Assembly (NCBI RefSeq): GCF_018155095.1
Contig: NZ_NAAI01000001.1
Coordinates: 186,001-250,000, forward strand
Reading direction: 5' to 3'
Source: Bartonella queenslandensis
GTDB lineage: Bacteria > Pseudomonadota > Alphaproteobacteria > Rhizobiales > Rhizobiaceae
Length of the DNA: 64,000 nucleotides
Within the stretch, counting starts at the first letter, position 1, and each line of letters opens with the position of its first letter. Shown here piece after piece: positions 31,926 to 41,076 of the stretch. Under the pieces are notes generated by a model, which was given only the letters and a program-made list of their open reading frames with translations, was not told the DNA's origin and did no database searches. Position numbers and translations under genes: made by a program.

Positions 31926-32336
31926 TTACTTTTTCTTAGCTAAGAGATCTCTAATTTCTGTTAAAATTTGTTCTTCTGAAGAGATTTTTTTGGGGCTTTC
32001 TCCTTCTTCTTTTCTACGCATTTTATTCATAGCTTTAACAAAGAAAAAAAGAACCCAAGCAATAATGAGGAAATTGATCAGTAAGGTGATAAAGTGCCCA
32101 TAGCTAATGGTTGCTCCAGCTGCTTTGGCGGCACTCACTGTCGCTTGTTTTTCGCCAGCAAGTTGAATAAACATATTTGAAAAATCAATTCCACCTGTAA
32201 TAAGTCCAATGATTGGCATAAAAATATCATTGACAATTGAGTTGACTAAGCTACCAAAAGCGCCTCCGATAATCACACCGATAGCAAGATCAATCATATT
32301 ACCTTTTAGGGCAAATTCTTTGAATTCTTTAAACAT
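31926..32336 (-). CDS. mscL: Large-conductance mechanosensitive channel MscL
   Basis: Opens under membrane tension to release solutes on osmotic downshock. 136 residues with the N-terminal amphipathic helix [20 protein letters not shown], the pore helix [20 protein letters not shown], a periplasmic loop, a second helix [20 protein letters not shown], and the C-terminal charged bundle. Complete and of normal length. It converges on the kinase gene with only about 20 bases between stops. Confidence 0.96.
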   Translation of the reverse strand: MFKEFKEFALKGNMIDLAIGVIIGGAFGSLVNSIVNDIFMPIIGLITGGIDFSNMFIQLAGEKQATVSAAKAAGATISYGHFITLLINFLIIAWVLFFFVKAMNKMRRKEEGESPKKISSEEQILTEIRDLLAKKK

Positions 32337-33430
32337 TGCGGTTTCCCCTTTAATGTAAGCGATATACGGTAATCTACTTACCGCTTTTGATGAAAAAGGA
32401 AAGGGCAGATTTTATTTTTAGGAGTATACTACAACATTCATATTATTTTCCAAGAACTTTATGAGGCTTAATCAATAGCTCTATGGAATCTATAGGAATG
32501 TATATCTATTTCGTAGAAAACAGCTTTTTTGATAAAAATTGTATCTGTTTTTTTTCAACGAAAAATTATATAATTTCTTCGACATTTTTATGATAACATT
32601 TAAAAAAAAGATTTTTACACAGTACCACAGATTTGAAAGCAATCATCATTTTGATGCAAGAAATCACATTTTCATTGGTTGAGAGATTGTATCATTTTAT
32701 AGATAGCAGAACGATAGAGTTTGCAAGACCGTTTTGGTTTACGAGTCGCTGGTGTGATAAATATGAGTTTAATGATCAACTTTGATTACTTGAGCTGTAT
32801 GTTAGACAGAGAATCTCTAGATGCAAACTGTATTGAGCCGCATCAGCAATAGTGATAATGCAGATTTTTCAAAATTTTATTAACACAATATAAACCATGT
32901 TACTGATGTAAATGGTTTAACAATGGCATGAATGTAGATAATTTTACAAGCCGTGTATTCTATAAATTTATGAGGGAAAACAGCTTTATAGAGCAAGCTT
33001 TGTTTTTTTGGAACACAACATTACACAAAGCAACTGTAATTACATAAAAGAATCTTGGGAATAGAGATAATTTTCTTGCCTTTTTAAAGACGTTATGAAC
33101 TTGTTTGCAAGAGATAAGATCATTAAAATCATGGTGTGATGAAGAGCCATTGATGTCTCAATTCATACAGGCATTTTACATTTTATAAGATTGAGGATTT
33201 ACAGACATATTTGACTATCTGAACAATTGTGAAAAAGAGAAACGTTTTTTCAAGAATAAATTTTTCTATTCAGGGAGGAGCATAAAAATCCACATGAATG
33301 ATGATGTGATGCACTATTCTTAATAGAAGGGGGGATTTTTGAATAATATGCTCCCTTTGTTGAGGATATTTTGTATTAAAAGATGTATGTGAGGTGTGAT
33401 GGATCATTTTTATATTGTGGAGAAGGATTG
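32337..33430. other. 1.1 kb spacer before pyrD
   Basis: No gene supported. All frames are interrupted, and I see no remnant I can name. GGAGAAGGA at 33419-33427 belongs to pyrD. Confidence 0.45.
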
Positions 33431-34513
33431 ATGAGTTTTTTTCGTTGTATTGGCCGTTCTGCTTTATTTATGTTAGATCCAGAGCATGCGCACCGTTTAG
33501 CGATTGTTGGATTGAAAAGTGGATTAAACGGTTGTCAAAAGGTTGTCGATAAACGATTGTGTGTAACTCTTGCAGGGCTTGAGTTTAAAAATTTTATTGG
33601 TCTTGCAGCGGGATTTGATAAAAATGCAGAGGTTGTTGATGAAATTTTGCGTTTAGGATTTGGTTTTACTGAAATTGGGACAGTGACACCAAAGCCTCAG
33701 ATTGGAAATCCTAAACCACGGCTTTTTCGTTTAAAAGAAGATGAAGCAATTATTAATAGAATGGGTTTTAATAATGATGGGCATCAAGTTGTTTACAACA
33801 GACTGCACGTGTGTAAAAAAACTGGTGTTGTAGGAGTCAACATTGGAGCCAATAAGGATACAGTTGATAAGATTGACGATTATACGGTTGGTATTGCTCA
33901 TTTTTATGATGTTGCTGATTATTTTACGATTAATATTTCCTCTCCTAATACGCCAGGTTTGCGCGATTTACAGGCTCGTGATAGTTTGCATCTTTTGTTA
34001 GAAGCCATTTCGCAAGCACGAAAGGAGCAAGAGAAAAAGCATAAATTCTTCATTCCCATTTTTTTAAAAATTGCTTCAGATTTGTCAGAGAAAGAATTGG
34101 ATGATATTGCGGAAGAAATAAAACTATCTGATTTTGATGGACTCATTGTTTCCAATACGACTCTTTCACGCCAAGGTCTTACCAATAGCCATTTCAGCAA
34201 TGAAGAGGGTGGGCTTTCTGGGCGTCCTCTTTTTGAGCGTTCTACCATTGTGCTCGCAAAAATGCGCCAAAAGTTAGGGAAGGAAATTGCAATTATCGGC
34301 GTTGGCGGTGTAAAGGACGCACAAACTGCTTTGGAAAAAGTAAAAGCCGGTGCAGATTTAATTCAATTATATAGTGGGATGGTTTATGAAGGCCCAAATC
34401 TTGCCATAACTATTCTGAAAGAGATTTTGCAGATGATGCAACATGAGGGTGTTGATAGCATAAAAGCCTATCGTGATCAGAGTCTTGAGCATTGGGCAAA
34501 ATTTCCTTTGTAA
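33431..34513 (+). CDS. pyrD: Dihydroorotate dehydrogenase (class 2, quinone-dependent)
   Basis: Oxidizes dihydroorotate to orotate in pyrimidine synthesis, passing electrons to membrane quinone. I start at the ATG at 33431 ([15 protein letters not shown]) because GGAGAAGGA precedes it. The 360-residue protein has the class 2 N-terminal helical segment ([18 protein letters not shown]), [14 protein letters not shown], the catalytic Ser in [23 protein letters not shown] and the phosphate loop [20 protein letters not shown]. Complete. Confidence 0.96.
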   Translation: MSFFRCIGRSALFMLDPEHAHRLAIVGLKSGLNGCQKVVDKRLCVTLAGLEFKNFIGLAAGFDKNAEVVDEILRLGFGFTEIGTVTPKPQIGNPKPRLFRLKEDEAIINRMGFNNDGHQVVYNRLHVCKKTGVVGVNIGANKDTVDKIDDYTVGIAHFYDVADYFTINISSPNTPGLRDLQARDSLHLLLEAISQARKEQEKKHKFFIPIFLKIASDLSEKELDDIAEEIKLSDFDGLIVSNTTLSRQGLTNSHFSNEEGGLSGRPLFERSTIVLAKMRQKLGKEIAIIGVGGVKDAQTALEKVKAGADLIQLYSGMVYEGPNLAITILKEILQMMQHEGVDSIKAYRDQSLEHWAKFPL

Positions 34514-34650
34514 AAAACATTTTTTCTTCACAAAAAATTGCAAGATTTTTTTTAAGGGGCTTGCAAACTTTGTTGATCTTCCTTATGTCACATAAGCAAA
34601 GAATAAATGTTTACAAAATTGTAAACAGTTATGATACATTTGCTTTTTAT

Positions 34651-34727
34651 GCGGTTGTAGCTCAGTTGGTTAGAGCGCTGGTTTGTGGCACCAGAGGTCG
34701 TAGGTTCAAATCCCACCAACCGTACCA
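34651..34727 (+). tRNA. tRNA-His (anticodon GTG)
   Basis: A 77-base cloverleaf with encoded CCA. The anticodon arm CTGGT-TTGTGGC-ACCAG gives GTG. The acceptor stem starts with G1 opposite T72 and the discriminator is A73; there is no genome-encoded G-1 opposite a C73. Loss of G-1/C73 is a known trait of alphaproteobacterial tRNA-His. The island of broken genes begins immediately after its 3' end. Confidence 0.94.
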
Positions 34728-34734
34728 TTTTTCT

Positions 34735-34975
34735 TTGTACAACTATTTTGTTTCTTTAAGAAATCCACGCTTCTCAGCCTTTTTTGCATATGATCGATAA
34801 CGTAGCTAAGACTCTTGAGACGGTGAATTTTTCTCTCTTTTTTCTAAAAAAGCCCAAGTTTCTTAATGAGCAGAGATCTTGTCTAAGAAGGTATTTTTTA
34901 GATTTATTACTTTATTTTCAATGGAATAGAGAATTTCTGCTTTTGAGTGTGCAAATGCACCTTATGATGAGACAT
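34735..34975 (+). repeat. Degenerate direct repeat, copy 1 (right after tRNA-His)
   Basis: From just past the tRNA CCA end this stretch aligns base for base with 40150-40400: shared pieces include TTAAGAAATC, TTCTCAG, TTTTTTGC.TATGA, AATGAGCAG, TTATTTTCAATGG.ATAGA and CTTTTGA in the same order and spacing. The copies have diverged considerably. A repeated tRNA flank suggests insertion of the intervening 5.4 kb here. Confidence 0.6.
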
Positions 34976-35685
34976 AAGATGCGAACCCGTAAGCTTGGCA
35001 CGCAGTAGGCTTATAGTAACAACAAGCTTAGGCATATAGTTGGCAGACACCGTCATTATTGAGTTTTTTTCTAGATTGTATTTGGTTATGCCACACGTGA
35101 AGCAATTTTAAATTTACCCGTGATGATATGTTGTCAAATTGGAGATTCAGGTCCTTGATTTGTCAGAAATATGTCAATGCCAAAAGATAGACATTTTTTG
35201 TGGACTTGTGCCAATTGATAAGCTTGCCGATAATATTTGTAAGTGCCATAATATGCACAAGAAGAAATAGAAAAATGCCGTTTTTAATTATGCGAAACAG
35301 CGCGCCAACTTAGAGCGCGAAATTATTGCTCTTGCAAAGCAAAAAAAGCAAAATGTCCAAATGTGGTAATGCGAATTGATCGAGCTGACTTGTGTAAGCG
35401 AAAAGAAATAAAATAAGCACAAGAAACTTTAAAAAATAAAGAGAACAGCTTATACGACACTTTGCATGAAAGTGAATTTGCAGAGGATACAGAAATAAAT
35501 AGGATAAAAGGAATTGCGACGTACAAAAGAAATATTCATAGATATATTTTATACTAAGCGTAATGGAGAAGCGCGAAGATGAGTATAATAGTTGGACGAC
35601 AGATTAACTGAAGTATAAGGAGGTATTGCTAAGGCGGAGTTGTTGGTTAAGAATTGCATTTTGTACGCTATAAGCTCTCTGCACC
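34976..35685. other. Decayed sequence at the left end of the island
   Basis: Protein-like scraps on the plus strand (YAKQRANLEREIIALAKQKK near 35295, coiled-coil-like; EFAEDTEINRIKGIATYKRN near 35470) are interrupted by stops and frame changes. They may be phage or plasmid remnants. I cannot name a family. Confidence 0.35.
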
Positions 35686-35886
35686 CTTCATATAGGCGTT
35701 GAGATCATTGCCCAATGCAACGTAAAGGGGTTGTTTTGTCTTTAGCGCTTGTTTGGCTGCTTCTGTAGTGCCGCTGGCTCTATCAGCCATTATGGTGATA
35801 ATTTTCTCGTCCAAAGAACAGATCAATCGATTGCGTAATAGGGTATGTGTGCCTTTTTCGACCGTGTCTTTTTTAAAAAGCAGCTG
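35686..35886 (-). pseudogene. Tail of a DprA/Smf-like nucleotide-binding protein
   Basis: 66 codons directly after the MFS stop read as protein: LLRNRLICSLDEKIITIMA then DRASGTTEAAKQALKTKQPL. The spacing resembles the DprA/Smf core (NRLISGL..., then a strand, ...RSGS...TARFAL...G...FAVPG). Only the C-terminal part is present and no start is visible, so this is a remnant, possibly the third gene of the radical SAM/MFS unit. Assignment is tentative; other Rossmann-type (SLOG) proteins are possible. Confidence 0.35.
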
Positions 35887-37116
35887 TTACCTTGTGGCAG
35901 GGGTGGGTGTGTCTATATGATCAGCCTGCCAAAGAAATGGAAGTGTTATCGCGATAGCCACCAATAGTAGTCCAGCGATAAAGGTGACAGCAAATTGCAA
36001 TGATATAAAAGAACCAAGGACGCCGACCAAAAAGCTTCCGACCGGCGTTCCAGCATAGCCTATCACCCGAAAAGCAGAATTAGCTCGTCCGAGAAGTTGT
36101 TTTGGTGTGTGGCGCTGCCTAAAGGCGGTAACACCAATAAACCATAAGCTTGCTCCAACGCCAGCAATAAAGGTGACGCCCCATACGACGATAGCACTTT
36201 TTGAAAAGGCTGGAATCAGCAGCAAGACAACCGTTCCTAAACCGTCAGTGAGAACAGCTAGGCGCACCGGTGCATAGCGTATACGCGGCGCAAATAGGGC
36301 ACCTGCCATTGTTCCAAGCGCGTAGGCTGCAAACATCACGCCATATTGGCTGCTATGTAGGCCAAGATACCGGCTGTCGGTAACGAAGAAGATAAATGAG
36401 GTTAGGAATGCTCCAAATACCACCGATAGAAAGAATGTGAGTAATGTAAGGGAGGTGAGGTGCCGATTTGAAAAAATGAAATGAAAGCCGGCAATGATAT
36501 AACGGAAAGTGATGTTTTCTTTATCAAGTGCTGGCGATGTCGGAACAGCACGGCGAGCGGTAAAAATCAATGTGATAAAAAGCACGATTAAAAGGCCGAG
36601 AAATAGCAGTGTGCTATGCGCTAAAATGCTGCTTGTTATGACAGGGGCAAAAAAATAGGAGACCCCGAAATCTAGAAACAAGACAATTGAGTAGAAGGTC
36701 ATCAATCGCTCCCCCTCCATGATAAGTGGTGGAATCGTTATTATATAAGCTTCGGCAGAAACGACGATGAATCCAGCAATGGCTGCATAGAAGAAAATTT
36801 GTTCGGCTGGAGCAATTGGAGCAATCTATATCATAAGTAGTATGAACAGGACAATATGCAGTAGCATGAAGATGAGGAGAGCCGAGGTGGCAAGTTTTAT
36901 TTTGTCGCAGCGGTCAAGTAAAGTGCCTGCAAGGATGCCGAAAATTGGCCACGCTAATGAGAAGAGACCTTGCGCCCAACTTACTCCAACTACGCCATAT
37001 CCAGATTGTCTTGCTAATAGCGGGATAGCAGTGCGCAAAGCACCGCTGAGTAAGGCTAGCAGACTAACGGTTAGGCAAAAATAGCGTATGTTTTTGTTGG
37101 CAAAAAGCGTGAACAT
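35887..37116 (-). pseudogene. MFS exporter interrupted by one amber codon
   Basis: The frame from the ATG at 37116 (good AAGGAG upstream) runs 410 codons, full MFS size, with a single TAG at 36826-36828; the halves are in the same frame and continue each other (FILLMI, stop, IAPIAPAEQIFFYAAIAGF). Helix-rich sequence with the helix 2-3 loop PIFGILAGTLLDRCDK is typical of multidrug/siderophore-type exporters (EntS-like MFS_3). It follows the radical SAM gene by about 10 bases, so it was probably the exporter of that unit's product. One point mutation would restore it. Confidence 0.8.
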
Positions 37117-37126
37117 TCTGTTCTCC

Positions 37127-38548
37127 TTAAGATGCCACACAGATTTCCGCTGGTCCATCAAGTACGGCGGTTGTATTCAGCATGTTTGCGACATAGTCGT
37201 CCAAGATATTCCTGTCTTCCTGAGGGAGAAGAAAATACATAAGATTGGAATACCATTGCCAACCACGCTGAGTCAGCTGAAGATCGTTATCACTTTCTGC
37301 GATGAGACCTGCACCTATAAGTTGCTGTAGATTATTGTATACGAAAGAGGGGAGTGCGGTCCAGTCAATTCTTTCTTTTTTGGCATAGCCGTTATAAGGT
37401 AGCCGCATACATAAAGCCTTGGAGGCTTGTTGCTCCACTGATATCCAATTGTAGTATACTTTGGATTTGCCTTTAAGTTGTATGTCGGTAATATATTCGC
37501 TTCGACTGGGATTGGCTCGTGTGACGAGTGAGCCGAGAATCGACTGTGCTGACGCCCCAAAACCAACCACATAATCCTCATGATAACCATGCAAATATTT
37601 GTGATAGCGGAAATAATTAATTGAACTCGTTTTAGCGAGCGTTAGAGGGAGTGTTATTGGAAATTTTGATATAGGAATGCCCATTACACGGCGCATAGCC
37701 GCAGCTGCGCATAACGATGTCGCTAAATAATCGAAGCATCTGTCGATGTTGTAGGCTGGACGGTTTTAGCCCTTTTTGTGCGTAAGACTTATGCAGTTGC
37801 GACGTGATAGCCAGATTGTTGATTGCATAGAGGTTGATGGTCTCAGGGTGAAGCTCGCTGGCTTGCTTCAAATCGTATAATAGTTCTTCAGCTTGCTGAC
37901 TGTGCATGCCATATAGTAGGTCGAAACCGACATGTCCAATTATCTCTTGTAACCAGTCCACGGTATTTTTGATTTGTTCACGTGTTGAGGTGAGGTTAAA
38001 CAATGATCGGAAACGCTCAATGAAACTCTGTCACCGAAGCTTATCCCGTTAACGCCGATCTCACGGGCAGCATAAAGTTTATCACGTGTGACGCTCTTCG
38101 GTTCGCTTTTCAGTGTAAACTCGGCTAAGGAAGAGAGATCAAATTCGGCATGCAATACTTTTCCGATGTAGCGGATATTATCTGCAGATAAGAGCGACGG
38201 TGTGCCGCCCCCTATATAGATGCTGCGGATGGGACCTCTAAGCGAGCGAATGAAATTTCCTTTGTTTCTGATCTCTGTGGTAAGCGCTGACATATAAGAT
38301 TCGATTTGCTTAACGTGCTTGTAGGCTCCTTTCTGAAAGGGACAGAAGGAACAGATTGTTTCACAAAAGGGAATATGCAAATAAAGAGAAACGGTACGCG
38401 CTTGTGGAATCTGCTTACTCTGCGCTAGCTTATTAAAGTCTAGGTAATTGTAAAATTCATTGGAAATAGTGCGAAATAGCGGGTATGTGAAGTTGTAAAT
38501 TGGCTTGAGTTGATCGAACTTCACAAAAGGATGATCCACGAGTTGCAT
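37127..38548 (-). pseudogene. HemN/HemW/HutW-family radical SAM enzyme, frameshifted twice
   Basis: The first 170 codons from the ATG at 38548 (GGGGGAGGT upstream) hold the radical SAM motif in YLHIPFCETICSFCPFQKG, with the CxxxCxxC cluster ligands, and the SAM-binding SIYIGGGTPSLL. Near 38035 the frame breaks at the conserved GVQSF element: GGTGACAGAG looks like GGTGTACAGAG minus one T. Reading resumes as QSFIERFRSLFNLTS and HVGFDLLYGMHSQQ, then shifts again near 37660 to YLHGYHEDYVVGFGASAQS and a C-terminal winged-helix-like part (LQQLIGAGLIAESDNDLQLT). CxFCPF is more like the heme-utilization HutW/ChuW branch than HemN. A role in making or modifying a small molecule exported by the MFS protein is inference. 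Confidence 0.75.
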
Positions 38549-38622
38549 AGCTTACCTCCCCCAATTTCTTAACTCGGAATATATTATTGACGGGCGACAA
38601 GTGATCCAATCGCCCGAGTGTA

Positions 38623-38646
38623 TTACCAAAGATTTTCATGGAACAT
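38623..38646 (-). CDS. Possible 7-codon leader ORF (MFHENLW)
   Basis: AAAAGGAGGATT (38653-38661 region) is ideally spaced for an ATG at 38646, which opens a frame of seven codons and a stop. A second ATG at 38639 opens a 60-codon frame (MKIFGNTLGRLDHLSPVNNI) that runs into the radical SAM gene in another frame. Either could be a leader or a small precursor peptide of the downstream unit, or a remnant. Only the ribosome binding site and location support it. Confidence 0.3.
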   Translation of the reverse strand: MFHENLW

Positions 38647-38667
38647 AATGAATCCTCCTTTTGTAGA

Positions 38668-38692
38668 AGTTATATGTATTATACATATAACT
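38668..38692 (-). promoter_or_regulatory. Palindromic operator overlapping a TATAAT box
   Basis: AGTTATATGTA and TACATATAACT are exact 11-bp arms around a 3-base centre. On the minus strand the centre reads TATAAT (38683-38678), a consensus -10 box, and a strong Shine-Dalgarno follows 10-15 bases on. A repressor bound here would block the radical SAM/MFS unit. No matching regulator gene is in the window. Confidence 0.55.
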
Positions 38693-38884
38693 TGATATAT
38701 GAACAGGCTCGCTTGTTTAAGCGGCAATGTAAAGATAAAAAAAATGTCTAATTTATAAAAGAACTTTCTCTTGCAGTCTTAATGACCTGATATTGTAATT
38801 GGTATCCTGTTTTACATGGTCGGGCTATGAACGCTGAGAGCGAGAAAAAGCAGGGTATTTTAATGGACGTGCGGGGCATCATTG

Positions 38885-39821
38885 TTATGTTGCTGGGACT
38901 TGGAATTTGCGTCTGGTTATGAAATATCATTAGCGCAAAAAGATGGTTTTAAAGGTAGAGATACATTTTTTAATATCCCTGTAAAATTTCGAGAAGAGAT
39001 AGAATTATCTATTAGAAAACATATAAATGTCCAGTGTGATAATATTATCGAATTACATGACATCATCGTTCTTGCCCACCATTTTGACATATTACCTAAA
39101 ATCTCATTGTGATTGTGCCATGTAATGGCAAACGGGGATAGATCGCGTTTTGGTATGACTGCGACGAAGTTACGTGCCACATTATCTTTGCTAGAATCCA
39201 ATAGGATTAGGCTTAATGGGGTGCATTTGCATGTGGGCTCTAATTTGAACTCGACTGAGTTAATAGTATCCACCTTAACTAAGGCTGGAAAGGATATTTT
39301 ACGCATTGAAGGATCAGATAAGTTTTTATCAGTCTATGTGGGGATATCCAACTTCCACGGCGTTCTGCGATGCAGTGACGGTCAATGACGAATATTCTCG
39401 TAAAGTTTATGAGGCATTATCATAATTGGGTTGTGGTTTACATAAGCTTACGGTAATTATTGAATCTGGGCGTATTATATCTGAAGGTTATGGTTATTTA
39501 TTTTCAAATATTAGCTCTATAAAAGAGCGGAATGGTACGAACTTAATTACAACTTGGACCCTGAGGACGTGTGCTCAGTCTGCACAGTATCACGGGAATA
39601 GAGTGCTACAAATGTCATCTTTTCGAGATATGAGCGGTGAATTTAGTTTAGCGGATGTCGTTGGTTCAAATTGTTATGAGTATAATATTCTTGTGAGAGA
39701 TATATCTATCCCATTGGATCTATTCTTAGATGACAAATTTATGCTGCCGGCATGTGGGCGCTATGATAGCATAAATGTGCCGATTGGATTAGAATGTGGC
39801 CTCAAATTATTATTTTTTTGA
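38885..39821 (+). pseudogene. PLP-dependent decarboxylase (LysA family, like the MccE N-domain), decayed
   Basis: Fold-type III decarboxylase fragments in order: CWDLEFASGYEISLA, INVQCDNIIELHD, RSRFGM, GVHLHVGSNLNS, GYPTSTAFCDAV, the PLP-phosphate/active-site block VIIESGRIISEGYGYLFSNI, and VVGSNCYEYNILVRDISIP, which corresponds to the usual GPxCxxxD with Asn in place of Asp. About 60 N-terminal residues, including the PLP lysine, are missing. There is an in-frame TGA at 39110, a frameshift near 39345 and an in-frame TAA near 39420. In microcin C synthesis the MccE N-terminal domain is of this family and works with MccD to add aminopropyl. Neighbouring mcc-like genes favour that role over lysine synthesis. 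Confidence 0.7.
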
Positions 39822-40888
39822 AGAAAATGACTATTCGTATTATGGAGTTTATCCCTTTGCTTATTAGGTATTGTACTTTGTTAGAGCGCATTTAGTTATA
39901 AAGTGCTTTTTAGTTTATGGTGAATCTTTAGTTGCGAGTGGGTAGCTTGGTAGGAGGTTATTCCAAAGTGTGGTCGTTTTAGGGGTGCTGCGATAGTTGC
40001 TGTCGAATAAAGGAGATATTCTGCAGCTGTATAAAGCCTAGTGCGGTGCAAAATGTTCGTGCTTATTTGTAAAACATATTTAATTTGATTCGTCGATCTT
40101 TTATACTAGTCAAAAGTTAGTATGCGATGTATTGCGTGCAGTGCCATTTCCTTTATAAAACTATTCTATTTCTTGTTTTTTCCCTTAAGAAATCAGCATT
40201 TCTCAGATTTTTTGCGTATGAGTGATAATAGAGCAAAGATTATCCTCTCGTGAGGTCCCTTTTTTACTTAAAATAGTTAAACTGTTTCAATGAGCAGGGG
40301 GGGTATCTAAAAAGATCTATGCTTGGTTTATTATTTATTTTTCAATGGGATAGAAAATTACCACTTTTGAATTGACAAATAGATTTTATAATGGTCATGA
40401 ATTTATGGGAAACGTCACCAATATAATGTTTACTTGTTCAACTATAATTCTAGAAAAACAGGCTCGTTATGGCTCAGTTTGACTTCGTATGGATGATACA
40501 CTCTACAGAATCTTTAAAGTACCTTGGCGGTAATTGGCTAAGAAAAGTGCTAGAGAATGTCAAGATGACGTTATTTTATCGTTAGAAGTTTGATCGCGGC
40601 TGCGTAGGCAATTTCTAAAAGCAGCGTTTTCAGAAAATTTGAGATGGGTTTTAAGTGTGGTGCACAGCCGCGACAAATTTGCGTGAATATAAGCCTACTC
40701 TGCCTGAAGGGGCGCTTGAGTTTCTAATTGCTGTAGTGATTGCAGCATGATTGGTGCATGAAATACTTAACGTGGGCGTGGAGGGAGAACAAAACTTTTT
40801 ATATCACAATAATAAATTGACAAAAGGTGGTTACAATGTGTACCTCATGTTAAATTTAATTGTTTTCATTTAATGCGGGGGTAAAGTT
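39822..40888 (+). other. 1 kb without intact gene, upstream of the precursor gene
   Basis: Contains repeat copy 2 and short protein-like scraps (RLRRQFLKAAFSENLRWVLS near 40595) that I cannot assign. The promoter of the mcc-like operon should lie in its last 100 bases; a TTGACA at 40817 has no well-spaced -10. GGGGGT at 40877-40882 is the ribosome binding site of the precursor gene. Confidence 0.4.
40150..40400 (+). repeat. Degenerate direct repeat, copy 2
   Basis: Partner of the stretch right after tRNA-His (see copy 1). It is preceded at 40123-40152 by TTAGTATGCGATGTATTGCG..., which recurs at 44853-44886 (TTAGCACGCGATGTATCGCG...) on the far side of the mcc-like cluster, so that cluster has a short repeat at each end. 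Confidence 0.55.
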
Positions 40889-41010
40889 ATGAAAACTAAA
40901 AATATGTATAAATCACTGAAAAAATTCAAATTAAGCGGATTGATGTTGCAGCATTCAAAGCCCGAGCAAGTGAGCAGAAAATGGCTGCTCGAGGCGCCTT
41001 TCTGAATTGA
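40889..41010 (+). pseudogene. mccA: Microcin C-like precursor peptide gene (mccA-like), one base out of frame
   Basis: From the ATG at 40889 (GGGGGT upstream) the frame runs 38 codons to a TGA. If the run of six A at 40919-40924 is read as seven, the same start gives exactly 40 residues: MKTKNMYKSLKKIQIKRIDV followed by AAFKARASEQKMAARGAFLN, stop. A C-terminal Asn is the defining feature of MccA precursors, because MccB joins the nucleotide to it. Extended precursors of about 40 residues are known in Yersinia-type clusters, and a hairpin follows, as after E. coli mccA. Alternatively, the inner ATG at 40981 gives MAARGAFLN on its own. The restored reading is inference. Confidence 0.65.
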
Positions 41011-41027
41011 TGTTTTAAAATATATAT

Positions 41028-41057
41028 AAAGCTGGCAGTAAAAAAGCTGCTAGCTTT
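41028..41057 (+). terminator. Hairpin after the precursor gene (attenuator-like)
   Basis: AAAGCTGGCAG (41028-41038) pairs with CTGCTAGCTTT (41047-41057) through 11 bp including one G-U, with an 8-base loop, 17 bases past the Asn-stop. In the E. coli mcc operon a hairpin at this place lets mccA RNA greatly exceed that of the enzyme genes. The tail has only a few T, so termination would be partial. Confidence 0.6.
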
Positions 41058-41076
41058 ATAGCTTTGGGATATATTA

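Noticed and set aside
34492..34800. Open frame spanning tRNA-His
   Set aside because: It runs through the tRNA gene, has no ribosome binding site and no protein-like pattern.
40817..40837. TTGACA...TACAAT as the promoter of the mcc-like cluster
   Set aside because: The two boxes are only about 9 bases apart, too close for a sigma-70-type promoter.
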